DNA of 64,000 nucleotides from Phyto melanocephala. Taxonomy: Eukaryota > Arthropoda > Insecta > Diptera > Rhinophoridae. Below are positions 1-12,479 of the stretch, in pieces (position 1 is the stretch's first letter; each line of letters opens with the position of its first letter). The stretch is taken from assembly GCA_941918925.1 (NCBI GenBank), contig OW799233.1, positions 171,596,235 to 171,660,234 of the forward strand. Direction: 5' to 3'. The position numbers and the translations under genes were made by a program. The notes under the pieces were generated by a model. The model saw only the letters and a program-made list of their open reading frames with translations, made no database searches and was not told where the DNA came from.

Positions 1-510
1 TTTCTTTTTTATGCAGGAACATCAGCACAGGAAAAGTTTGTTCATTAGAAAATTTTGTGCGTTTTGTTTTTCGTACTAGTTGTTGTTAATCAACAATTGA
101 AGAATCCTTATAAACAATTTACTCATTAAAAGAGAAAAAAAAATATATAAATATAATGAGACGAAATAAAATAAGACACAATTTCTGTTGCAGCACAACT
201 CCTGTGACTGAACAGAAACATTACTCAGGCTGACAGGGTTGATTGACTAAATAAAAAATAATAATAATAAAAACTTAAGAACACTGATTAGCAGTCATAC
301 AACGACACTTTATTTATTAAATCAGACGATAGAAAAAACGAGTTTATTCAACTCGTAGTGTAAATAATTATCTTTTTAAAGTTTTGGTTGCTTTAAGATG
401 TGATTGCGCGTACAATGTAAACGACAGGCAACGGAAACAATTTTTTAGTTAAACTGCATAAATAATAAATAAATTTTGTTTCAAATTTATTCAGCGGTTT
501 TCATTTTTCT
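1..510. other. Intergenic/intronic AT-rich DNA
   Basis: No open frame of note, no recognisable transposase and no tandem repeat. It ends where the DINE-like repeat begins. Confidence 0.5.
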
Positions 511-1486
511 AACAAGGAAGAGCACTATATTCGGAATTTTTTATAACCACCACCAATTTGATGTACTTTTATAGCACAAAATTTATTATTTTGTTCTTTA
601 TAATGAAATATGTATCACTTTCTTTGTATAACTTCGATGTGCTAGTAAATTTTTTTTTCGTAAATTTAGTTTTTGAATGAAAGTGGGCGTTAAAGTAGGC
701 GTGTCAATATAGTATCTGTTAATAAATAGAGCTGACATATTTCAATATAGTCCTCTATTCTTCCAAAAACTTTGTCAATAGAAAAATTATATGAATTTAA
801 GATGATAAACCGTTATATGGGAGGTAGGCGTTAAAGAGGGCGTGTCACCTTCATTTTCGGGCATAACAATGACATTGACTGGAAAGCTAAATATGCGAAA
901 TTTCATCATCATACCTCTAGTTCTGTCGGTTTTATGTAAATTTCAACAGTGGATTACTTGTGAAGTGGTCGTTAGTAGGCGTGTCGAAGTAGTTTCTGCT
1001 AAGATATTTTTATATAAAGTCCTTTATTCTTTCAAAATCTTTATTCATAGAGAAATTATATGAATTTGAGCGTGTTATATTTATTTTCCGTTTTTGCACA
1101 GCCCTTGACCAAAAAGCAATGTTTGCAAAATTTAATTTTGTCAGTTTTGTTAGGTTTTAAATTTTAAATATACCGAAAAATACACTGTGCGCTATAAATT
1201 TTCGTACATTTTCATCTATAACTCCTTTTCGAATGCAAAGACTATAAAGAGCTATAACTCTCTTCCTAATGTTTCGATTTACCCTATTTTTCAATGTCAA
1301 ACAAACCTTGTGTATAACAAATATTCTGACAAAAGTTAAGCCCCCTAGGACAGACGGATGGACATAGCTAGATCGTCATAAAATTAAACCCCGATTCAGA
1401 AAATATATACTTTATGGGTTCTAAAATGGATATTTCGATGTGTTACAAACGGAATGACCTTTTTTTTTTTGGTGGCGGGTATAAAA
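511..1486 (+). mobile_element. DINE/INE-1-like non-autonomous element, subfamily A
   Basis: It starts with AACAAGGAAGAGCACTATAT and ends with GGTGGCGGGTATAAAA. A GACAGACGGATGGACATAGC stretch and the core ATATATACTTTATGGG lie near the 3' end. The beginning (ATAACCACCACCAA) and the end (GGTGGCGGGTATA) form subterminal inverted repeats. An internal unit beginning GTGGGCGTTA is present twice (about 683 and 965, spacing about 280 bp). The same family recurs at 46925-49100 with three such units. Drosophila INE-1/DINE elements (Helitron/Helentron-derived) share this layout; assignment is by resemblance. There is no coding capacity. Confidence 0.6.
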
Positions 1487-1694
1487 CGCGCTAGATTAGC
1501 TTCATTTTCTCGAAAAAAAAATGATCGTAATGATGTTATATTTATTCAAACAAAATAATCTTTACAATTGAGTTTTTTTGTAGAATTGAAAGTTGTGGCT
1601 TTTTAATTAATAATTTCAGTATCAACTAAAGCTAATGCAGGGAACAAATTTAAAGATCCCAATTTTCCGTTAATAAATGTGTTATGAAAGGTGC

Positions 1695-2030
1695 ACGTGG
1701 AAAGTAGTATTTGTAGTATTAATAGTCGATGGTAATCGCTACAGAGAGAAGGCCTAAGGCTTTTTGTTGCAGAAAATTTATGATATAAACGAAGAGATTA
1801 TGTAGTTTCAGCAGGATTATGCCCTCTGGCACACATCGAGAGAAACAAATGATATTTTAAAAGAAAAGTTCGAAGACCGCATTATTTCTCGTAGAGGTGA
1901 AGTAAATTGGTCACCGAGATAGAGCGATTTGAGACCTTTAACTTTTTGTGGAGTTTCTTCGAATCGAAAGTATACAAAAGTAATCTCGAAAAAATTCAAG
2001 ACCTTAAAACACCACATTATTAATTTATCT
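1695..2030 (+). pseudogene. IS630-Tc1-mariner transposase relic, catalytic C-terminal part
   Basis: Read on the + strand with one or two frame changes, this resembles the C-terminal catalytic half of a mariner-type transposase. FQQDYALWHTSRETNDILKE carries the QQD aspartate motif, then KFEDRIISRRGEVNWSPR, then a stop where family members read SCDLTPLDFFLW, then a frameshifted SNRKYTKV piece. The N-terminal helix-turn-helix half is absent. Stops and frameshifts make it a dead fossil. The same family recurs at 3650-4675, 15120-18640, 29520-30245, 51540-51920, 52540-52995 and 63430-63745. Such proteins are often labelled SETMAR- or Tc3-like in insect genomes. Confidence 0.7.
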
Positions 2031-2229
2031 TTGTTTGGTATGTTTATTTTAGCTTTGTTTATTATTGGTGTTAAACTTACAAAATTGTCTCTGAGGTGAT
2101 TGAAAAAATTATTGATTTTGTTATTTTTTATTAATGTTTACGAAAATCAAGGCAAAATAAAATGTTAGTGGTTTCTATTTAATCGTATAGTTTTTAAGAG
2201 GTCTCGATTGCATTGACCAACAATGGAAT

Positions 2230-3040
2230 GTCTTCATGATGTTTAGCTCCTTTATAAACTATCCGCGAAAGCCATCCCCAGACTTTTTCACTTTTTTAAG
2301 TTTGGTGAGTAGGGTGGGTGGCCTTCCCATCAGCGTAACCTTTTCATTACTTATCCAGGCTTTTAGAGCTCTGGCATTGTATATCAAGGCATTATCCTTT
2401 AAAAAAATTCGACAAAAACTTCCAAGTGTGTTACTGCTTTCAAAAAAATCTTGTTCCAGTATATTTCTTGCATTGTCTTGCATTTAGTTTTGTCGTTTTA
2501 AGTTGTATTTGAGTGTGGCCGTAGCATGATACGGCACCCCATAGTATAATTCCACCAATGCGACTGTGTCGACGGCTTGATATTTCTTCCTATTTTCTAA
2601 TGTCCATCCAGGTTAAATGTCTCATTAGAAAACCGTAAGTCATTCGGTATTTTACTGCATGTGAGTTTTAGCAAAATAAGTTTCATTATTTGTACATTCA
2701 TATGTATATGTGAAACATGCACAATCATGCGCCGAACAGGCGAAATACTAGCAGAAACCTTCGTTTTCGCTTTAGTTTTTGGGCTGGTATCAGAAGAATT
2801 AGTAGCTATAAAATTGCACGCTTGTCTTTTGACGATAGGATAGTTGTAGGACTTACTTTCATCTTTTATCCATATGAATTACGACTTTTAATGTAACTAA
2901 AGACAATACGAGCAGTTCTTCTGATTTTCTTTCCAATATTTCTGAGGGATAACTTTTGCTCAAAAATGGCTTAAATGTTTTCTCTTTCTTCTGATGTTAA
3001 TGGGTTTCCTCGTTTTTGTATTGTTTTTTTATATTTTATT
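2230..3040 (-). pseudogene. Tc1-like transposase relic
   Basis: On the minus strand an almost full-length but broken Tc1-like transposase can be followed. KRGNPLTSEERENI (N-terminal helix-turn-helix) starts near 3020. It is followed by an SSDTSPKTKAKTKVSASISP stretch (second helix-turn-helix region), RRHSRIGGIILWGAVSCYG near 2550, and FLKDNALIYNARALKAWISN near 2390, where the second catalytic aspartate lies in KDNA. The end runs out in GRPPTLL, where family members read WPPRSPDLNP, so the last catalytic residue is not preserved. Frames change at least twice. It is a different lineage from the flanking mariner-like relics. Confidence 0.65.
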
Positions 3041-3060
3041 TATTTTATTATAATAATTAA

Positions 3061-3170
3061 GGGCCATTGTTACAACTTGAGGTTAGTTAAAGGCAGGATT
3101 TTGTCGGGCACATAGATGGCTTTGCATTATAAAGCCCTCATTTATTATTTTTTTTATTCATTAAATATGA
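3061..3170. repeat. Short repeat shared with 12297-12460
   Basis: GGGCCATTGTTACAACTTG, and the following GGCAGGATTTTGTCGG with a TTTGCATTATAAAGCC end, reappear at 12297-12460, the second part in reverse complement. This suggests one arm of a small foldback element. There is no coding potential. Confidence 0.35.
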
Positions 3171-3649
3171 TTATTATTATTATTATAAAATTACTATCAC
3201 TGTTGTTGTTTAAATAAACTAGAGCATATGTATGTATATTAGGGATGCCAAACGGGACTATTTTTTCGAATCCTGGGATTCGGGACTTAAAATCTTATTA
3301 TATATATAAATAACAGTCAAGGGATAAAAACTGAAGAACTCGTTTAGTATTTTTCTTAAGTAAAATAAGATAATAAATATATGAGTTATTTATTTATAAA
3401 GTGGGATTAGTCTCTTAACACTTATGTAAAGATATTTTAAAGTTCTTGTGTGAATTCATTCGAAATATTTAAAAAATGGTATGAAGTTGCCTTTATGTTT
3501 TGTATAATTATAAAAAATTATTCACCTTATAAATACTAGGGGGTGGCCCAAAATAACGAAGGGGTTTAAATAACGAATTTAAACAAAAATTTTATTTCAG
3601 AAACAATAATTATTTTTTTATTTTTGTTAATAAAGTGTATAAATGGGGA

Positions 3650-4675
3650 ATATTTTTAGTTAAGTTATGAGAAATAATATCTCGCAAGTGGTGACCATTT
3701 TCTGCTTCACAAATTCATTCTTTTTACAACACATTTTCCATAACCTTTCGCAAAACTTCTGGCTTTATGTTGTTTATTTCGTCGCGTATATTGCTTTTTA
3801 ATTGCTGGATGGTTCTAGGCTTATTAATGTAGATTTTTTCTTTCAAATAACCCTAAAGAAAACAGTCTGGAGCGGTTAAATCCGGTGAACGCAGAGGCCA
3901 ATTAAAATCACTTGTACGCGAAATAATTCGAACACCAAAGATGTTCCGTAAAAGAGCCATTGTGTCCCTTGCAATGTGCGCTATGGCTCCATCTTGTTGG
4001 AATCTTACTTGCAGTTTTTTTCCACGGTTGCCCTTAAAAAATTTTCCAACATCGTCCGATATCTGACACTATTGACGGAAACGGCGACCCCGTGTTTATT
4101 TTCAAAAAAATAAGGACCAATTATCCTTTCCGATGAAACACCGCAACAAACCGTACACTTAGATGGGTGTAATTCTTGCTGTTGAAATATTTTTGAATTT
4201 TTCGTAGCCCATATCCTTTAGTTTTGCTTATTAACGAACCCAATTAATTGGAAATGGGCTTCGTCGCTCTTTGTTAAATTAAAAATAAAATTATGATTTT
4301 CTTCTGCTTTTTACCGGAAAATACTGCATAATCAAGTCGTTGCTGGTAATCTGTCAGTTGCAATTCTTGGACAAGCTGAATCTTGTGTGGAAACATTCCT
4401 ATTGCGTGCAAAATTCTCTGTAGCGACGCTTGTGAGAGGCCAAGTTGTGTTAAACGTATCCCAGTTGATGTTTCTCTATCTTCCCGAATACTCCTCTATA
4501 CCAGTTCAATATTGTCATCAGTGTGTACCGTTCGTCTTGTGCCAGCAGCAGGAAGGTTCCTTACGGCCTCTTGTTGTCAAAAATTTGCAACCGTACGGTT
4601 TATTGTTGACTCTGAGGGTCCAACCCGTAAATTTAAATAATCACGATATATACGCTGAGTCAAAATAATGGATCG
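3650..4675 (-). pseudogene. Mariner-like transposase relic, nearly full length
   Basis: Minus-strand translation with several stops and frameshifts gives, N to C: LGLSQASLQRILHAIGMFPH and KIQLVQELQLTDYQQRLDYA (helix-turn-helix and linker, 4300-4470), a poor middle, then NWPLRSPDLTAPDCFL, GYLKEKIYINKPRTIQQLKS, NIRDEINNIKPEVLRKVMEN and a final ENGHHLRDIISHN (3660-3930). Those are the conserved C-terminal blocks of mariner-type transposases with 'WGYVK'-like and 'GHHL..II' ends. Open frames on the other strand here are shadows. No convincing terminal repeats were found. Confidence 0.75.
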
Positions 4676-4850
4676 TTGATTTGAAAAATAAAGCAATTTA
4701 AATAAAAATAAAAAAATAAAGCAAATAAAACAATTTGGGCGCGTTGTTCAATTTAGTACTGCTCCATTTTAAATTCCCCAAATTTTCTTTATAAAATACT
4801 GAAAAGAAAAAAAAAATTGTAAGAAAAAAGTTATAAGCAATTTAAACCTC

Positions 4851-5046
4851 TTGTTGACAATCACCAGTCGGCAGTGTGAAATCGTTTTCCTAGCCCAGAG
4901 CAAACGCCGGTTGTAGCGCGGGACTCAGTGATTGAAGGTATACTGCTCGGTAGACACGAAATCACTGAGGAGCGAAGGGGGTCGAAAAGGGACCCGTGAT
5001 AGTAGTGGTCTGCTTCGATATTCCCCCTACATGTGTATAAACCTCT
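4851..5046. other. GC-richer ~180-bp insert between direct repeats
   Basis: A block clearly richer in G+C than its surroundings (for example CCGGTTGTAGCGCGGGACTC) is bracketed by AAACCTCTT on both sides (near 4851 and 5038). That looks like a target-site duplication around a short insertion. I cannot name it; it matches no tRNA, rRNA or transposon motif I can recognise. A 70-codon minus-strand frame in it is not convincing. Confidence 0.3.
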
Positions 5047-5049
5047 TCG

Positions 5050-8000
5050 GTTCAACCACTTTAAAAATGACATGATAGTTAAGTATGTCTTTAAGTTTTT
5101 TTTTTTAGAAAAATGAAGCCATTATAATTTTATCAGATAGTTTGATTTAATATTTTAATATTAATATTACTTTTCCAGGTAATATGGTTAATAAGTAGTT
5201 TTATGCAGACTGCAGATATACTCCTTATTATCCCCCGAAATTAAAGGATCTCTTTTCTGTCGTATATGTATATTTGTATACATATCATAACTTTTCATCT
5301 TGTCAGCTTTTGTAGTACGACTTTTGTACACGTCAATTGCTTAAATTAATTTTATTACTTTAGAAAAATTTGAATCGACATTATCTTTAGATAATGATAA
5401 ATCTGAACCAGAACTTTTTGCAGATAAACTGCTGGAAGTTTCATTATTTCGAAATTGGGATGTTAATATTTTTATATCTTTGTTTTATTGGCTCTTGGGT
5501 TTATTTTTATATATTATCAAAAACTGTTTTATCTTTGGATTGTTTACATATTTCAAAAGTGTAGAGTACGAATGTTTCTCTTCCTTGTGTTCCTTAAGTA
5601 AGAGCTTTTCTCACATCATCACTTGATTTGCAATCCGTTTTTGAAATTTCTTTGCGAATAAGTGAGAGAGCAGCATTGGATTTATATGAATTAATTATAA
5701 CTGCGGCAAAAGACTTCATCTGTAACCTTTTCTAGGTTTAAGATAACTAGAACGAATATAGCGCTCTACTTATTTTTTTATTCGTTTTCAAAACGTATAA
5801 AATCTAAATGAAATTAAAAAATGAAATTAATAGTATCAGAATAAACTCTGCTACCTAAATCAAAATAAAATTTAAATAAAATTAGTTTTATGCAAATATA
5901 TTATTCTCTGCATTATATTTCACAAAAATCGGACTTTAATTGTTAAATTTTTTTTTTTTGAAAAATTTTCAGCGGACAACTAAATCAATTAATTATTGCA
6001 TTTAAATGCTCGTATAGTTATAATTGACTTTAATTTATAAAATGCAATTTCTTTTCAATAAATTTATTCTACATAAACAAAAGGTCCTTTGAAATTCATT
6101 GAAATAAACTAAAATTTATTATAAAAATGTCAGAAGCAGCAATAATTTGATTTATCAATTTTGCACAGTTGTCTCTTCCTTTAGCATCAATTTAGCTAAA
6201 AAAAAATAAAAAAACAAAAGTTCGATGAAAAAGTACTTTTTCTTTGAGAAGAACAAGTGTTTTTGAGTATTCTGTGAAGAGCGTGGTGCCAAAGAAGGAA
6301 CAAAAAGTCTAATAAACAATGAATGATAAAAGTCACAGCAGCCCGCTTAAGTTGTTTTGATTTTTTTTTCCTTAAATTCATAATAAATTAATTTTTATGC
6401 TTGTCCCAGTCTGAGTAAAAAAAGGAAACGAAAATTTAGCTCGAAAAATACGCAAAAAAAAGGAAGACAATGTTGTGAAGATACACCTACAACCCATTTA
6501 CTGCTGTTGTTGTTTTCTTTTTGATTAAACTTTTATTATTTTATTATTTTTATGGGTTTGTATGCTTCTATGTTTGGTTTTTAAACAAACTTGTGCACAA
6601 TCTCACGCACACATAACTACGAACAAACGTACACTCGATAAAGCAAGGCAAGCAAACGAGTAAGAGAAAAAAGGATATACAAACGTTGAAAAGTTTATGT
6701 TGAAACCACAAAAACACATCTTTAGCTTTTTAACTTTAATCCAGTTTTGTTGATTTTTTTTTTGTTGTTCCTCCTTTTGCCATTCCTTGTTCATCTCTTG
6801 TATTGTGGTATAATTTAAGTTTGCCAAGTACTTTTCTCTACTAGGATTCCATTATATTAATTGCTGGGTTAATGGCAACGAAGTAAAGAATAAAGAAAAA
6901 AAATGTAGAGAAAAAGAGGTGTATATATCTATATATAGTATGCGGTATTTCATCCTTTAGAAAAATAAAGGAAAGTGCTGAACAACTTTTTTATCACTTT
7001 GACTTACACTGCATTTGACAGTTGTTGGTTTTTATGTGAATTTGTTTCGCATGAAATACAAACAAAAAAAGATCTCCTCAATGAATTGCCAAAAAGGAAA
7101 CTGGTACGAGAAGATGGGGTAAAACTTAAATTTTATGTGGTAGAACGGATTTTGGCAGCATTTATTTATTACTAATAGTTTGGCTTAATAAAATGTATAA
7201 AGTTAATATTGCTCATAAATGATATGATAAAATTATACGATTTGCTGTAGTTTCATTTCATTAAAATAAAAATTTATTGTGTTTCTTTCAATTGGCCCTC
7301 ATTGTGCATGCACGTACGTACATACATGTTTAAATTGTGGCCAATTTATTTATTAACACCATTAAAATCAATCCAAATTGCAGCTAATTTATTTAAAGTC
7401 ATTTGTAAGATACTGTTAAGGGATTTGAAAGTTATTAAGGCATTTTATTAGAGCAGACAGAAATAAATCTGTACAGCATATAGTCGTTCAATTAACTAGA
7501 CAGATGTGTTTGGGGTTTCCTTCACACTCTTTCGTTATATCATCAAAATTATTAAGTTAAGTTGATTTTCTCATTAAGCATTTAGATTTAATATCATTCT
7601 CTATATTTTAACTAATTATCTTGGCACGCAGCAGTTGAATGAGTTAGTCTTAAGTGAAATGCAATTAAAACGAGAACTGAGCAAGAAAACATCAATATCG
7701 TTCATGTTTAAATTTAAGTCGTAGATTGTCATAATTAGAAAATCTTTTCATCAGGATTTTTATTTTTACTTTGGTGAGGTGTTTCATTAAAGTAATAAAT
7801 TATCTATTTGAAGCAAATAAACAGAAAAAATTATTGTTAAGATAAATTTACATTACAATATACATAATTTTCTATAATTATGTTTATCTTTAATTTAAAT
7901 ATCTTTTAATATAAATTCAATTGAAATAAACTGATTTCTTTTCATTTTTTTGTTCGAGTTTATTCGAGTCCTTATTCAAATAAAATTTTATTTAGTTTTA

Positions 8001-8750
8001 TTTTTACTGTATAATTAATGTAATTAATCGTTCGTACACATGTCTAAATTTTAGCCTTAGCACTAGAATTGACATTAGATAAGTTAAAGACATCTACATA
8101 GTTATTCGCCAATTAAGAGAGCCATCAGTAAAAAAAACTGATGCACTCATTGTGCATAAAAACAAAAAACAAAAAAAAAAACGCTATGAGAGTGCGATGT
8201 AGCTTCTCGTCCACTTTCACCCTTTTCATGCGCTCCATCACTCAAATTAATTGAATCTGTGCTGCTTCTTGAGTCTGGGAGAGTACCTTTTACGTATTGG
8301 ACAACCGGGTGGAAAACCGTGGACATGGGAAAAGAATTCTCATTGCACTTGATAACCAGACTGTGATTAGATGCATGCAGCGTATGGATGTGGACTTGAA
8401 ATTGGTGCGTGAATGTGTTCTAAAGGTCAATAGGTGAATGAGTAGTTCCCCTTGGCAGGAGGTTCTTTTTTTGATGTATAGGTCCAGAAGACTTTTTCAA
8501 AATTTAATTTTAAATGAGTCAAAAAAAAAAAGAGTTAATCTAACAGATCTTGCCTTATAACTGATAAACTGAAAATTCACTTGAAAAAAAATTAACTGAC
8601 GACTTTCTGAACATTTTTTTTAATTTTTAATCCATGAAGGGCAAAAACAGGTGAACACTATATTTTGGTCATTTTTATACCATGTGCAATTTCCGTATAC
8701 ATAAATATAGGAAAAAATTTAATTGGAATATGTACTTTGCGGAACTTTGG
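5050..8750. other. AT-rich DNA without recognisable genes
   Basis: No coding exon, transposase relic or terminal inverted repeat stands out. Open frames here are short and of low complexity. The segment ends at the DINE-like array. Confidence 0.45.
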
Positions 8751-8756
8751 AACTTT

Positions 8757-9182
8757 AACAAGTAAGAGCGCTATATTCGGCCGTGCCGAATCTTATATAC
8801 CCTTCACAACGTGTAGTCATGCAATAACAGTAGTTTGTATCACCATTCATCCCATATGAAATACGTACAACAATACAAAAAACATACATATATAAAAACA
8901 ACCCATTTTAAAATTATAACTTTACGTATGTATGTTAAAAGAAAAAATAAATTTTTTTTAAAAAAAAATTTTTAAAAAAAAATTTAAAAAAAAAATTAAA
9001 AAAAAAAATTTAAAAAAAAAATTTTTTTAAAAAATAATAATAATAATAAATATAAAACAAAAAAAAATTAAAAAAAAAATTTTTTAAAAAATTTAAAAAA
9101 AAAAATAATAAAAATATAAATAATATATTAAATAAAAAATAAAAAAAAATAAAAAAAAAATTTAAAAAAAAAATATAAAAAA
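8757..9182 (+). mobile_element. DINE-like element, subfamily B: head plus A/T tract only
   Basis: It starts AACAAGTAAGAGCGCTATAT. The hairpin ATTCGGC-CGT-GCCGAAT and TATACCCTTCACAACGTGTA follow, then a long poly-A/T tract. No core or 3' end is present before the next head begins, so the copy is truncated or interrupted by the following unit. Confidence 0.6.
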
Positions 9183-9981
9183 AACAAGTAAGAGCGCTAT
9201 ATTCGGCCGTGCCGAATCTTATATACCCTTCACAACGTATAGTCATGAAATGACAATAGTTTGTGTCACCATTCATCTCATATGAAATACGTACATACAT
9301 ATATAAAAACATCCCATTGTAAAATTATAAATTCACGTATGTATTTAAAAAAAAAAATTTAAAAAAAAATTAAAAAAAAAAAAAAAAAAAAAATTTAAAA
9401 AAAAAATTATATATAATTATAATTATTATATATAAAACAAAAAAAATAAAAAAAAAATAACAAAAAAAATTAAAAAAAAAATAAAAATATAAAAAATAAA
9501 AAATAAAAAAAAATAAAAAAAAAATTTAAAAAAAATTTTTAAAAAAATTAAAAAAAAAAATTTTTTGGCTCAGCTGGGATTCGATGCCACGTTTTCTCTA
9601 ACCAGTATCCACGTTTGTATGTATGTATGTTGTTGTTGTAATGTTGTTTTTGTGAAAAAAAAATCGAGGTGGTCGTGCGTTTTTGCTCATATCTCAGTTG
9701 TTTATGTACCGATGTTTCTGATTTTCAATACCGATCTACTCCCGAATATTTCTGATATTTTAATACCTTACCCGGGTCCAACCTATGTCGGGGGGCTTCA
9801 AAAAGTTGATTTCAACATACACACGGACAGACGGACAGACTGACAGGGCTTAATCGACTCCCCTATTCATAAGCTTTCAGAAAATATATACTTTATGGGG
9901 TCGGAAATCAAAATTGTAGAAATTTCACACGGAATGACAAACCTATATATACCCTTTTTCACTGTGTGAAGGGTATAAAAA
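9183..9981 (+). mobile_element. DINE-like element, subfamily B, complete
   Basis: Head as in the preceding copy; A/T tract 9330-9565; then GGCTCAGCTGGGATTCGATG, TATGTATG and GTTGTTGTT repeats, ACACGGACAGACGGACAG (GTCY microsatellite on the other strand), ATATATACTTTATGGGGTCG and the end TGTGTGAAGGGTATAAAAA. TATACCCTTCACA near the start and TGTGAAGGGTATA at the end are subterminal inverted repeats. The core-to-tail part (9545-9981) is about 97% identical by eye to 10672-11111. Confidence 0.65.
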
Positions 9982-9983
9982 TA

Positions 9984-10674
9984 ACAAGTAACAGTGCTAT
10001 ATTCGGCCGTGCCGAATCTTATATACCCTTCACAACGTGTAGTCATGCAATAACAATTGTTTGTATCACCATTCATCCCATATAAAATACGTGCACGTTA
10101 GAATAAATGTGGCATCGAATCCCAGCTGAGCCAAAAAAATTTTATTTTGTTTTATTTAATATATTATTTATATTTGATTATTTTTTTTTTATATTTTTTT
10201 TAAATTTTTTTAAAAATTTTTTTTTTGTAGTTTTTTTTATTATTTTTTTCTTATTTTTAATATTTTTTTTTTGTAATTTTTTTGTTTGGTATGTTTTTTA
10301 CATGTATGTATGTATGTATGTTGTTGTTGTAATTGTGAAAAAAAACGAGGTGGTCGTGGTTTTTTGCTCATATCTCAGAAAGTTATGGGGCGATTGTGCT
10401 GAATTTCAATAGCGATTCATTCCTGGATATTTCCAAGAGATTGATACCATATACAGATCTGAGGAACATATAGTTGCTTCTAAAAGTTGATTTCAACCAA
10501 CACACGGACAGACGGGCAGACGGACAGACGGTCAGGGCTTAATCGACTCCTCTATTCATAAGCTTTCAGAAAATATATACTTTATGGGGTCGGAAATGAA
10601 AATTGTAGAAATTACAAACGGAATGACAAAGCTATATATACCCTTGTGCACCACAGGTGAAGCGTATAATAAAA
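9984..10674 (+). mobile_element. DINE-like element, subfamily B, complete, head-to-tail with the previous copy
   Basis: It starts AACAAGTAACAGTGCTATAT directly after the end of the previous copy. It contains the hairpin, TGGCATCGAATCCCAGCTGA, an A/T tract, the GACGGGCAGACGGACAGACG microsatellite and the TTTATGGGGTCGGAAATGAA core. It ends at a CACCACAGGTGAAGCGTATA tail. An almost identical copy lies inverted at 19262-20037. Confidence 0.65.
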
Positions 10675-11111
10675 AAAATTTTTTTTTTGGCTCAGCTGGG
10701 ATTCGATGACACGTTTTCTCTAACCAGTATACACGTTTGTATGTATGTATGTTGTTGTTGTAATGTTGTTTTTGTGAAAAAAAAATCGAGGTGGTCGTGG
10801 GTTTTTGCTCATATCTCAGTTGTTTATGTACCGATGTGTCTGGATTTCAATACCGATCTACTCCCGAATATTTCTGATATTTTAATACCTCACCCGGGTC
10901 CAAGCGATGTCGGGGGGCTTCAAAAAGTTGATTTCAACATACACACGGACAGACGGACAGACGGACAGACTGACAGAGCTTAATCGACTCCCCTATTCAT
11001 AAGCTTTCAGAAAATATATACTTTATGGGGTCGGAAATGAAAATTGTAGAAATTTCACACGGAATGACAAACCTATATATACCCTTTTTCACTGTGTGAA
11101 GGGTATAAAAA
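10675..11111 (+). mobile_element. DINE-like element, core-to-tail part only
   Basis: It lacks the head and starts inside the family at GGCTCAGCTGGGATTCGATG, running to GTGTGAAGGGTATAAAAA. It is nearly the same sequence as 9545-9981, so it may be the 3' remainder of the truncated copy at 8757, with the two complete units inserted between, or a product of tandem duplication. Confidence 0.55.
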
Positions 11112-11339
11112 AGGTTTTCTGTTTTTTACAGTGGGATATGAATTAGTTATTGTTATCGCCTAATAGTTAGAATACGGACGATTGAAATTTTAAGAAACTT
11201 CTACGAAGACAAAATAGGTACATAAAAGGGAAAATTATTTATTATTTCTGACAATTTGAATAAATTTTTTAAAAGGGGTTTCTGTGAACAAAAAAATAAT
11301 GTAATTCATTAAAATTTTGAATGCATTCATAACGGGGCA

Positions 11340-12110
11340 GTAAGGGGAAAACAGAAAAACAGTTGCGTACTTTTTAGTACATAGTTGTTCTTATGTAAAA
11401 AATTGCAGATTCAGCTTTAATATTTTATTGTAAAAACTTTGAGTTCGTACTTTAATACGCGAAACTCAAAAAAGTACTTTTTCCCATTTTTATGTGACTT
11501 TTTGTATTTTCTAAGTATATGAATCTAGAAGCTTTAAATAAGGGACCTTTTTATTAAATTTTAGATAAAAAATGTAATCGTGTTAGACAAAACAACACGT
11601 ACTTTTTGGCATTGTTATGGGTTGTGAAGCTGGAATTTTAAAGTTAGAAACTATTTATCCAAGGTCAGATTGAAAATGTCTTTGAAAAATGTACTTTTTC
11701 GTATTTTTATGTTACTTTTTGTACATTTTACGTTTATCAATTTCTTTTTATTTTTTTTACAAGATATATTTATTTCAAATAGTACTGAATAGAGGCATAA
11801 AGGGGCATAGATATATTTATAGATCTTTAAAATTATGAACTATAATGCGACACAAAAGATAAATTTTTTTTGCAGTTTTATGATTCCTTTTGGACTTTTT
11901 ACGTTTAACAAACTAGAACTTTTAAATATAAGACTGTTGATACGAGGTGAGACTGAAAATGTTAAAGGCAATCAAAATGGTACTTTAGCATATTTTCGTA
12001 GTACTTTTTGTATTTTCTACGTTTATGAAACCAAAAAGTTTAAAATTAGGGATTATTGATTCAAGTTAAAAATGAATATAATATGGGCGACACAAAAAAA
12101 TCTTGTAACC
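11340..12110. repeat. Degenerate tandem repeat of ~240-bp units
   Basis: The phrases GTACTTTTT..TTTTATG..ACTTTTTGTA and TTTACGTTTA(T/A).AA, followed by AAGTTTAAA and a GA.T.AAAATG piece, recur about three times. This suggests an old tandemly repeated unit. No coding signal was seen. Confidence 0.35.
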
Positions 12111-12296
12111 CTGGACAGGACTAAAAAACCCACACCACAAGAGGCGCCACGATTATTTTAAAAAAGAAATCAGACCAAATATTCATTAGAAAAAGTTTAT
12201 GTTTATTTAATTTAAAATGATTATAAAGAAATTATTATTTATTATAAAGAAATAACTAAAAAACTAAACAAAACGCTTTTTGTTTATTATAAACTA

Positions 12297-12460
12297 AGGG
12301 CCATTATTACAACTTGCCATAGTTGTTGTGCCTGACAAATAGATTTGAATAATTACAACTTAAATTTTTTGTTGTTAATTTTATATTTAATGTAAAAAAT
12401 AATAAATGAAGGCATTATAATGCAAAACTATTCCGACAAAATCCTGCCTTTAACTTAAGG
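12297..12460. repeat. Possible small foldback element
   Basis: It shares GGGCCATTATTACAACTTG at its left with 3061. At its right it shares, reverse-complemented, the ATTATAATGCAAAACTATTC / CGACAAAATCCTGCCTTTAA block. Boundaries and superfamily are unclear. Confidence 0.3.
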
Positions 12461-12479
12461 CAAGCAAGTTTACACAAAT

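Noticed and set aside
4383..4668. Two overlapping + frames of 85-93 codons
   Set aside because: Shadows of the minus-strand mariner-like relic.
4861..5060. tRNA or rRNA gene
   Set aside because: GGTTCAA near 5049 recalls a B box, but no cloverleaf or rRNA block could be built.
8140..8460. GC-richer stretch with GTGGAAAACCGTGGAC that might be an exon
   Set aside because: No continuous frame with start or splice signals.
9010..9312. 100-codon F/N/L-rich minus frame
   Set aside because: It is the A/T tract of the DINE-like repeat read as protein.
9565..10983. Repeated ~100-codon frames (MAQLGFD.TFSLTSIHVCM)
   Set aside because: They are conserved only because the DINE-like repeat is conserved; no start context, domain or codon bias.
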